Of a stretch of 64,000 nt of DNA, positions 1 through 10,043 are shown in pieces (position 1 is the first letter of the stretch; each line of letters begins with the position of its first letter). The stretch spans positions 10,925,956-10,989,955 of the forward strand of contig NC_051095.1 of NCBI RefSeq assembly GCF_901709675.1. The letters run 5' to 3'. The notes beneath the pieces are model-generated. The model was not told the DNA's origin, searched no databases, and was given only the letters and a program-made list of their open reading frames with translations. Position numbers and translations under genes: made by a program. The DNA is from Syngnathus acus (lineage: Eukaryota > Chordata > Actinopteri > Syngnathiformes > Syngnathidae).

Positions 1-1912
1 GGTGTGATGTGGACGCTGTGGGGCTTGACACGATACGGAGGGCTGTACGCCGGCGTGAGAGGTTTTAACGTAGCCGTCGGCATCATCGGTTTCTTGATGT
101 TCAACACTTTGGTGACGGCCGCAGCGCTGTTTGTAAATGTTGGATGGTTTGTGTACGCGCTCACCTTTCAGCTTATCATCATCAGTTTCCTGTTGGATGC
201 ACTCGATGCGCTACCTTACGGATATGACATTGGCGTCACCGTTATCTTTGGCCTGGTCAGTTTTTATTGTTTTGCGGCTCACCTTTTCAACAGCACCTTC
301 CAGTCCCCTCAGATTCCCTTTGGCAAGCCTTTAATAAGGCTGAGTGGGCTTGGGGGAGGGTCTCATGTCTGCCCGCATCTGCCAGCTCGAAAGGCCACAT
401 CAGTTCAACGAATTGCAGGTACAATTACACGAGACAATTATACGTAGTTTTGGAGGTTTTATAACTTGAGTTATAACTGACTTGTCAATAAAAACGAAAG
501 CACTCACAACCACTTATCTTTTCCAGACATCATGAGGAATGGTGGAATATGCGGCATCCCTACCGACACGGTCTATGTGCTGGTGGCAGCGTGCGACAGG
601 CCCGATGCAGTCGTCAAAGCGTACAAGTGAGTGTTTTTCCTCTGTGGAGAAGATCATCTCTCAAGAGGAAAGCATTTGTTAAAATGGACTAGCAATATAC
701 CACATCTATTCAAGGTTTTCCTGTGTATATGTTGTTCATTAAAAGCTGAGCTTTGCCGTAGGGTGAAGAAGCAGGCACAGGACCGACCCATGTCCCTGTG
801 GCTGTCCTCCATCAAGCAGCTTGACCCAGTCCGACACCTGCTGAGTCCGCTGCTCCTTGACTTCATGGAGGCTGCTTGGCCATCATCTATCAGCATGGTT
901 ATACCAAGAGGTGTGGGAGCATTTGTGGGTTTTGATCTTAATGAGGACAATGTGGAAGAGAAAATAGATTGCTGGGTGATTTATAATCAGAAATCTAAAA
1001 AAAATAACGCATAATATAATCTCGTATCATGTGTGAAATTTCAATGAGAAATCACGTGTTCTTTACTGTTGATGAGCAACCATTTCTGTCTTATGTATAA
1101 AACTGCTCTTTCTGTTCTTACTCTTACACAGGCGCATGGATGGACACCTTTGGTTTAGGAGACGCTGCCAAACACATCGGGACTCCCCATAGCATTGCTA
1201 TCAGGAACCCAGACTGTTCTGTGGCCACACACCTTATAGATCTAGTAAGACCAATGGACATGAATCAGTCTACTAGATTATAACCAAATCATTTGATCCA
1301 ACTGTTTTGATTGAATAAATAACTGGGTCCCTTTTTGACCCCAATGGTTATTTTTGACCCAATTGTTTCTTAAGTTTTGGAGAGAACGGGGAAACAAGTG
1401 TAAAGTAAAAAGTTTATTTCAGGTAGGTCCTGTTGCTGTGACCTCAGCCAACCCTACAGGAGAGGCTGACACGACCCACCACAACCAAGTTTATGCCAAG
1501 CTGGGGGATAAGGTGGCTAAAAATGATTGGTTCTATTAACGTCAGTTGTTACTTTTATTGCTTTTGTTGTATGTTTGACATTTTTAGGTGGACGGAGTTT
1601 TATGTGATGGACCATCACCAGAAAACATTGCATCCACCGTGGTAGATTGCACTAACATTGAATCAGGGCAAATTGGTTTCTTCAGAGTGGGTCTTATACC
1701 AAAATCCAAGGTAATTTACATATCTGCTCTCTCAGTTATTTCTCTCTGATCAAGGTTAGCACTCATCCCATTTGTCTGATTGGAAGGTTCTTCAAATTTT
1801 TAAGGAAGTTCAGACGCGGCACAGGAGAGGACAGAGCAATCCAGTGTTTGAAGGAGATCAACCTCAAAGTGAGATGGAGACGACTTCAACAGAAGAGAGC
1901 GGCAGAGTCTGA
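1..1912 (+). CDS. SatP/GPR1-FUN34-YaaH-like membrane protein fused to YrdC/Sua5 domain (left paralogue, 5' partial)
   Basis: The 5' end lies outside the window. Visible coding exons are 1-418, 527-626, 762-910, 1132-1244, 1423-1512, 1588-1710 and 1787-1912 (TGA at 1910). All junctions are GT-AG and the phases agree. The first exon encodes three hydrophobic helices (around FNVAVGIIGFLMF, ALTFQLIIISFLL and VTVIFGLVSFYCF). These align with the last three helices of the minus-strand gene at 4856-8255. The following exons give a YrdC-like domain: GGICGIPTDTVY, a QDRP motif, and VAVTSANPTGEADTTHH. These match the nucleotide/threonine-binding landmarks of Sua5/YrdC, which makes threonylcarbamoyl-AMP for tRNA t6A. 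The tail is hydrophilic and ends EESGRV. The real activity is unknown. Unlike its paralogue it has no intron between the three helices, but it has an intron inside the RIA-DIMRNGG stretch. Confidence 0.8.
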
Positions 1913-4855
1913 AAAGTCATCAACCTCAGTCTCGAGGGGACAGTCTGTTAAAATTCCACTTCCAGAAATATGTTCCCAACAATTGATTCAATGAACTCAC
2001 AAGCTTGAAGTAAAAAATTGCATCAGGCGTGCAGGTTTTGTTCCTGTCTGGGTTGTTTTTCATAATAGTTTTTTTTTTTTTTAATTCAGCAAGTTGTGGG
2101 GCCCATGGTGGTTTCACTGGGGCATTTGAATGGACATTCATACTCACCCGCCATGTTATTATTATTATTTTTTTTAATTACTTTGTGAATATGTTTCTGA
2201 ACACATTATATGCCGTTATATGCAAATAGTACTGTAGGGTATCGGTGGTGAATATTTGGGGATTTCAATAAGGCACCTGGGTCAACTACGGGGGTCCTCA
2301 TTACCCGGAAGTAGTTGACGGAGGGCGGGAGTTTCGCCGTTACTTGACTGTAACTGCCGCTGTTGTGTGTGTTTCAGGTGAGTAAAGCTGTTGAAAAGAT
2401 GATTATCAGAACTTGTAATTCTGCTGGTAGTCTGAGCTAATTATGGATTGAGAATATGATACATACGGCTACGGTTGTACAATGTATAATTTTGCGTATA
2501 ACATGGACAGTGTGTGATGTTTGTAACGTATTCTCAGTACCCGGAAGTAGTTGACAGAGAGCGGGAGTTTCGCCGGGTCTTGAGTGTAACTGCCGCTGTT
2601 GTGTATGTTTCAGTAAATGTATTATTTTAACAACAAACCCCGCATGCGTGGAGTGATTCGCGTCCATGCGTGCGACAATGTTTTTGGAGTTTTTTAGTTT
2701 TCATTATTTTTTACTTATTTATGTATTTTGTAAATTCTTCATTGTAGTTTCATTTTTCAGTTTTATTTTTATATATATGAAGGATTTGTCAGGTGCAAGA
2801 TAAGGGTATTGTGTGAGTGAACCACAATTCTCAAAGGTCTATTTGACCTTTCCTCTGTACAGATATAAAGCTATACTAAAATAAAATTCTCACAATAATT
2901 TTAGTTAGTTGTATTGAGTTCATGAACCTAATATGTACTTTTAGTTTCTGATCCATTTTTTTTTTAATTTTACCTTACATGTAGGTTTTTGGAATGCGAG
3001 AAGAAGCCATTTCATTTTATTACTGGAGGGCAGCTATGTTTGGGTTGTCCATGTTATCGACCATCCTAACAAAAGGTAAGAAGAGTTCAGCCATTTATGT
3101 ACTTACGAAGAGAGGTGGGGGGGTTTTCCCGTACAAAAATGTAATGCTACTTTTGGGATTCATATTGTTTGTTTATTTATTTTGGCATCACAATTTCGTT
3201 TCATGCACTGCGAACACATTATCTTTCTAACATTTAAAATAATCCTGTTTGAAATAACCCATTGCCGAGATCGTGAACACACGGATGTGAAACTCAATAC
3301 ATCTTTACCAAAAATAGAAACAGACAGCAGACAGGTGAGAAAGGCCATTGTATCTTTTGTATTCGCCAACTTCAGTATTGTTTGGTGCCTTTATATATCG
3401 GTTTCGGATCCTTTGTTGTCAATCGGGCCCTGCAGGGAAACTCCACATCTTTTTGTTTGTATCCTGCCACTACACAAACAATAAACTGCTAAGTAATACC
3501 AGACAGGGATCTAAACTTCACCCAGACAAAAAAAAAGAAAGAAAAAACGTTTTCCAAATTGTATTTCCTCCACAAAGTCATGATGCAGTCAACAGTCTGT
3601 CTGGACTAAATGTTCCACTGGCACATTGGACCACAATGACACACTTTGACGAAAGTGGGAGTGACAACCTTGCCCAGAACATGAGTTAGTTAGCCTTGCA
3701 CTCTATGTTTGCATGCAGTCAATAATCCTTTCAAACCCCTAGATATTAGCTATATGCAGCTTTTGAAAGTGTTAGAGTGAGATAATGTTATGGTTATGGT
3801 TAAGTTATGTAAACGTGCAAAAACCAGAATATTCTCATATTTGGATTTTTAAAAAAAACACGGCTTTATTGGTGTCGTAACAGACAAGAACATAGTGTCT
3901 TATTGACAGTAGAAAGCAAGAAGTGGAAATGATAGAAATTATGGTTACAGGTTAGGTTAGGGTTAGTGATAGTGTTCCCCACTCTACCTTTTATGCGAGA
4001 ACCACACGTGAGACAGTTTGCCCATTTCACGCTTGCAAGCGGAGAAAGCCATCAGCACCCTGTGTGGTACAGAGGTGCTTGAAAGAAGTCTAAATTTCGC
4101 CTCTTGCAAGGGACTATTTATTGAGAGAAAGCAGGGTGAGGGCGAGACTGAACAGGTTTCGGGGGTCACCTCTGCAAACTGGTTAATCAGTGCAAAGCTC
4201 AATAATTTAAAAAAAATGAGCTTGTGTGGTAAATCCTTTTGGTAAAAAAACAAAACATGTATAATAATGCTTTAAAAAGCCAATGTAAAGCACTTTTTTT
4301 AAAGAGCAAATATAGTAAGGCTGTTTTTTTTAATGATAGTGCATAGTAAAGCTTTGAGATTTGACCCCTGACCTTTGGCTCCTGTCCTTTGACTCCTGAC
4401 CATTTACTCCAACATTTGACCTTTAATCCTAACAAAACAAAGATGTATAATAAGGCTTTTTTTTTTTTTTTTTTTAAAAGACCAGAGAAGTTAAGGTTGG
4501 GATCAGGGTTAGGGTTAAGGATAGGGTTAGGTTTTTCTTGTAAAAACAAAATGACCATGTTGAACTGTGTTATTTATTTATTTATTTATTTATTACATTC
4601 ACACACACAGAGGGGCAATGTTTTCTATGTGAACAGTATGATTTTAAACAAGAAAAGTAAAAGATTACAATAATAAAATGCAAGCTTTACTATGTTAAAT
4701 ATGCTGACAATTGTGATTCTCTTTATAAACTGTGTAATTTTCTAAACAATCCACGATTACATTCAATATTTGTTCATTTGTGACACTGACATACAATGAC
4801 AAAAAAGAAGCCAATCTTTCAGAAAAGGCTCTCTGAAGAATTTAAAATCTAACAA
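1913..4855. other. Intergenic stretch between the two convergent fusion genes
   Basis: No convincing coding exon is visible. The stretch is AT-rich and has a 74-bp direct repeat (2303-2376 and 2539-2613), a (TTTA)n run near 4571-4594, a CCTGACC/TTTGACTCC-rich patch at 4370-4430 and scattered GGGTTA-like words near 3950 and 4505-4535. Some of it must be 3' UTR of the two flanking genes, but no clear poly(A) signal could be assigned to either. Confidence 0.5.
2303..2613 (+). repeat. Pair of about 74-bp direct repeats
   Basis: The segment 2303-2376, starting ACCCGGAAGTAG and ending TGTTTCAG, recurs at 2539-2613 with only a few differences. The start-to-start distance is 236 bp. The shared core includes GCGGGAGTTTCGCCG and TGTAACTGCCGCTGTTGTGT. 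I do not recognise the family. It may be the two ends of a small insertion or a local duplication. Confidence 0.7.
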
Positions 4856-7800
4856 TCAAGCCATTGTGCTTTTGACTCTGTCAAAGATCTCTCTGACCCG
4901 TCCTGCGGGGACGCAACCTTCCCTAAGAATAGTGATGGCCCCTGTGGATTGAAAAAGGAGGTGTCCATTAAAATTGACATAATAATGAGGAGAATGTGAG
5001 AAGAATCTGCATTGTACCTTCATCGATCTGAAGGCAGTTGACTACCGTTGAAGCAACAACTTCGCTCGTCTCCCCGTCACACAGAACCCCTTGGATCTTG
5101 TGCCCCAGTCGGCTGCCACAAAACGCACCCGTCACGCTAGAGTTTGAATGCAAACTTACGCACGGTGACATTTGCACAGCAGGCTTACTCGATCACCATG
5201 CTGTGGTGAGTGCTGTCCTGTTCTCCGCTGGGATTGGCCGAGGTAATAGCGAGAGGTCCAGTGACATCGCAGAGGTGGCGGGTAACGGTGTGGTCAGGTA
5301 CTCGGATCATGATGCTGTCCTGGTGCCAACGCGCTCATAAGCCGGTCCCACCCCTACGTGGCACCGACTTTTAAACGTGGGAGGGAAGATGAAAATGGCG
5401 TTTTGCAGTTTTACCCAGTTTGAAGAGCCAGTCTCCTTTGCTGACGATGCAGCTGATGCCGCCTGGGTACACGTTCCGCATGAACGCCCACAGCAAGGGA
5501 CTAAAGGGAGGTTTGGCTTCCACCAGCTGCTTCAGACTGGAGATGCAAATACAAATAGGCTTCTCTGCTGGTCTGTCCTATAAGATCATCAACAAAGTCA
5601 AAAAGGGACAGAGAGAGGTCGTTGCGTGTGCACGCGCCGCCATCTTGATAATGACATTTGAATAGACCTTGGAAAAGCACTAATCACCAGCTCGTTTACC
5701 ATTTGTACCTTGATGTTATAGATTTTCTCAATAGCTTGCGGGTTCTTGCAGGATGCAGCCAAAGCATAAACGGTGTCTGTAGGAATACCGCACACTCCCC
5801 CGTTTTCCAGAATGCTTGCAATTCTCAAAAGCCCAGAGGTGAGTCGAGAGTTTGCCACAGGGCACGGTAGGTCAGGCTTAGTTTCCTGCTTCTTTTGTTT
5901 CTAAGACAACCAACAAACATTTTTCTCAAGCAAATGAAATCATTGACTACACAACACTTGAAGAGAAAGATTTGAACAAATATTTACTGTACCTTCAATA
6001 ATGCAGGGCCCAAAGGCAGTAGCCTTTGAGAGAAGATGCTGTTTATCAATGATGCCATTGCTCCATATGTACAAATTATGGAAAAGAGTGCAAGCGTGGC
6101 CACTGCATACAAAAGCAAAAATTGATTGACATTGATTGTGTTTGATTAATATTCAAAACTCATTTTCACTCACTTTCGAGTTGGTATGGCAATCGCTGCA
6201 GAGTTGAAAGAAGAAGACAAACAAGTACCACCTCCATGGTTGCCGTTAGCAACAGCAGGACCAGATTCTCGTAGCTACCTGACGTGAATGGAGATCATCA
6301 CAATTTATTTCATGAAATCATTGCAAATCTCCAGAGATAAAACTTAGGTAATCCTTACCACTGGCTAGAAGGAAAGCATTGATAAAGAGAAAAGCGATGG
6401 CTCCGGCAGCAAAATCATAAGCGACTTGTGAGGAAAGCTGAAGTAGAGGACCTACAAATTCAAAAGAAGTCATCAGAATTGTAGACAAAACGATTTTCAC
6501 CTCTTACTTGGACAGCATACCTGCAAATCTGAACCAGGTCCACGTTGCCCAGACCGCCACATAGACAGGTGCGATGATCGCCCCGAGCTGGTTCGCTCCC
6601 GTGACTTTCAGCCGACTGATGAAGGCCTGGATGATGGCACCAGAGATGAGGACCCAAGGGACAGTCTGATGCAGGAACGAAGAATTTGTGCTGTGGGCAC
6701 TTGCATGAAGTGCAGACAGAGCTGCAAGCCCGTTTGACAAGTAAAACAGGACATCTGACACATGTCCAGTTTGGAACGGCCTTTCTTGGTTTGTTTGTTT
6801 GGACTTGCTCCAGTTCAAAACTTTCTTCAGCTGGGCGGTGGAAATGGGCTGTGGCCCAACAGGGATAAGGGACTTCTCCGCAATGATATTGATGAGCCGA
6901 GAAAAAGTGCCGTACAGCGAGGCGGTGGTAAAGCTGGTGCAAGCTATACCAAAAAATATGTAATGGTGACTGAGGGGGATCTGAGGGATTGTGGAGATGG
7001 TGAGCAGGAGAAACAGCATGTTGTGGGTCAGTTCCAAAACATCCATTTTCAGGCTCCCGCAGCAAAGCACTAAGGCTGCCACCACAAAGAACCAGTTCCC
7101 TACCATCGGGTCCCTCCCAGAGGTGATTTTGGTATCGTCCACGATCAGAACAGATGCCACAAATTCATTCCAAGCATTGATCAGCCAATATGTGGCATGA
7201 AATCCAAACTTAGTTGTGTGGTAGCAATCTTGGCGTAGATGGGCGTAGTAGCTGGATAAAAGCTGTGCGCCTGTGATGATAGACACCCAAGTAACTCCCA
7301 AACCAAAGGATCTCATGAACCCAAAGCTGTAAAATGCAAAGATGAATGGTGCCACAGTGTCACAGAAGAAAACCCAAGGCCACGGGTTTCTGCATACCTT
7401 TGTGTTTTTCTTCTTTTTCGGTGCCAGGGCTCGGAGCGTTTGGCTGAACTGAGCGTACCAAGCAGGAGGACATTAAACAGAGGTGTTCCAAAGCCTTGAT
7501 AGCCAGACGTTGAGTCAGCCCTTTAATGAGTAGTGCCGCTGAGCCATAGATGGCAACACCAGGATGAGCAACTCCAAAATCCCGGATACCACAAGAGCCC
7601 ATGCACCTGACACCAGAGCTGCTGCTTCAAAAATTAAAGTGGCTGTGATGGCCCCGAAAACAAAAGGCATGATGTAGTTGACTGTGGCTGAGCAAAAGGC
7701 AAGAAGAGCCGATAGCGAGATATACGGGACCAGACCAGCAATAGCTGACTCCTTTAAGGACAGACATATATAGCACGGTGGGATCTCCATGGATGCATTG

Positions 7801-8255
7801 AATTGTGTCATGTTGGTGGACAGAGACACGTTGCTTGTTATTGGCGGTGGCGCTGTGGAGTTAGCGGAGAAGGCGCCAAAGTAGATTCGAGAGGCGCCAT
7901 AACTTCCCCAAAGAGCGGCGTAGCCAACAAAGGCAGTGCCACTCAGATGATCATATTTTCGGAAGGACAGCAGGCCTGCCACCAGTTGACAGATACCACC
8001 AATCAGGATGAGATGCACACCTAAATAAAGGTCACAAATAAAGGTCATGAATCAAGCCACAGTACGATATTTCGTCATCATTCGTGATATGACTTTACCG
8101 GCAAGTATGTTCTCCACACCCTGTGGTGCCACACCAGAGTGTGCTGTACTAAAGTTCTGTAAAAGTACAAGGAATGCACTGATTCCATTTGACAGCATTC
8201 CCAAAACTCCTGGCTCACTGTAGAAACTTGCAGGAAAGCCGTCTATTGTTGTCAT
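4856..8255 (-). CDS. SatP/GPR1-FUN34-YaaH-like membrane protein fused to YrdC/Sua5 domain (right paralogue; three apparent single-base deletions)
   Basis: Exons on the minus strand are 8255-8099, 8020-7398, 7326-6521, 6451-6359, 6278-6174, 6102-5993, 5885-5709, 5577-5415, 5353-5189, 5112-5018 and 4941-4856. The ATG is at 8255 in an exon with acceptor at 8264-8265, so an upstream non-coding exon is expected. The N-terminal half resembles the succinate/acetate permease fold (EPGVLGMLSNGISAF, then GGICQLVAGLLSF and GTAFVGYAALWGSYG). A long multi-helix segment follows, then a YrdC domain (GGVCGIPTDTVYALAAS, KDRPAEKP, GPLAITSANPSGEQDS, QGVLCDGE). Reading stays open only if one base is added near 7550, 7500 and 5320. 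With these the protein would be about 860 aa. Whether these are assembly errors or real damage cannot be decided here. An outward substrate such as acetate, succinate or itaconate is only a guess from family and location. Confidence 0.75.
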
Positions 8256-8263
8256 GATATAAT

Positions 8264-9236
8264 CTAGGTGGGGAAATGGATACATTCAGAATGCTGAATC
8301 AAGTATACTGTAGTATATGTAGTTTTTTTCTAAGATTATGTAATTTATTAATTCAAAATCTTAACTGTCTGTAACACCCAGGTAACTTTGTACGTTTTTG
8401 ACTATAAATACCTAAAATTACAGTTTCTGGTTACGCGGAAGTGACCTGCTTTCATAACAACAGAAACTTTGAGCTTTTTTTCACTCCAAAGTATAGTACA
8501 AACTAGCATCTGACAAAAACAATTCAACTTGATTTATAATATGTCAGTCAAAAGATAATGGAAGTTTCGGTTTGAACAAAAGCTTACAAATAAGTGTTTT
8601 TGAAAGATGGTTTCAATAATATAAAGAAATCAGGTGAGCATGCTTTACCCTCATCAATATCTTTCAAGAGTAGTTTGTCCTGACAAGAAATTATTCCTCC
8701 ACTGTCAAGTATGTAACCAAACTTGACATAACAATGTGGCCATACAATATAACATGCAATTAATAACATTGATATTCTTTAAATATTTAAGCGTTATCAA
8801 GGTCCTACCTTTTGAAGATGTTCTGATGAAATGTTGATCTTCTTCCAGGCTTGGATATATTATATATGCTTCCTGAGAGTGAGTGGGATGGATGACAATT
8901 CCCTACACAACAATCCTGAACGCTCCGCAACCCGAGAGATGATGTCATGGAACTCAGCTGAGTCCCACACCTTCCTCCTTTTTTTTTTCGTTTTCTAAAG
9001 AAGGTGCTGTTGATTAGGATAATGATGACATGCACACTGTTGAAAGTCCTTCCTTGAATCCGATGATATTGTGTTGTGGAAAATACGTGCTCTTCCTTGT
9101 TCCACCTTCGTCACTATTGTAAGTCCTTGACTATATAAGGCTGGTCCCCGTTTGGGCGGCATCAGAATCCGTTTTCATCTGCGGACTACAAAGTTGCTAC
9201 GTCGAGAAGAAACTTAGAAGACACCTGACTGAAGCG
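8264..9236. other. Bidirectional 5' region between the right fusion gene and acod1
   Basis: The two genes are head-to-head with about 980 bp between start codons. No open frame of interest is present. It should hold the 5' non-coding exon(s) of the minus-strand fusion gene and the acod1 promoter. The middle is AT-rich. Confidence 0.5.
9132..9140 (+). promoter_or_regulatory. acod1: TATA box of acod1
   Basis: TATATAAGG lies 97-105 bp upstream of the acod1 ATG at 9237. That spacing predicts a start of transcription near 9163 and a short 5' UTR. A strong TATA box fits a sharply inducible gene, which acod1 is in mammalian macrophages. Confidence 0.65.
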
Positions 9237-9987
9237 ATGAGCTGCTTACTACAGGTACACAGTCAGATGTTTTTTTTTTTTAATGACCAATCAATCAATT
9301 AATTTTGCTTAGAAAATTGAATTAACAGTATGTTTGAAATTATTTCATGATTTATCTCTGCAGAAAGCCATCAGACCAATATGGGCTGTCAAAGAACTGC
9401 ACAAGTCTGCAGTTGAGGGTAAAGTCATGGCAACAAGCTTCTTTACCACAATGTCCTAAAGCATCTTCTTAATTTCCCAATTATGCTTCTTTTTCACGCC
9501 ATGTAGTCTTGAAGCAGCCCTCCCCTGAGGACACGGTGACGGCGAGTTTTGGAAAGTTCATCAGTGAAGTAAAGCCTCAGCACTTGTCGTCTGTCGTCCT
9601 TCATCGCAGTAAGAGGATGGTGCTGGACAGTATCGGAGTCGGGCTCCTTGGCAGCACAACAGATGTTTTTCGACTGGCACTGCAGCACTCCCAGGTGAGT
9701 CTGGAGAAGAAAAAAAAGAGATTAAATATCTTCTTCTTTTTTTTTTTTAATTGATGGCTATCTAAAATAAGGTGGCATGCAGACAGATGAGAGGTTTGGA
9801 GTAATCCCTAGTTATGACATTTGTGATAAATGCCGTGGCCTTCTTTAGTGAATGTCAAAGAAGCGTATTAAGCAACTGAGGAGTGATGAGCCTAATTAAT
9901 CATTTGAAGCTCTTTGGCATGCGTGTGTGTGTGTGTGGTGTTGCGTGTGTGGTGTGTGGTGTGTGTGTGGTGTGTGTGTGTGTGTGT

Positions 9988-10043
<56 letters not shown>

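Noticed and set aside
3182-3689. Open frames of 100-113 aa between the fusion genes
   Set aside because: No similarity to any family I know, AT-rich composition and no splice support.
4505-4535. GGGTTAGGGTTA-like words resembling telomere repeats
   Set aside because: Only a few degenerate units, with no array. They look like simple-sequence drift, as also near 3950.
7335-7397. A further one-base deletion between KRSE and FGFMRSFG in the right fusion gene
   Set aside because: A 71-bp GT-AG intron (7397-7327) joins the frames correctly, so no deletion is needed there.
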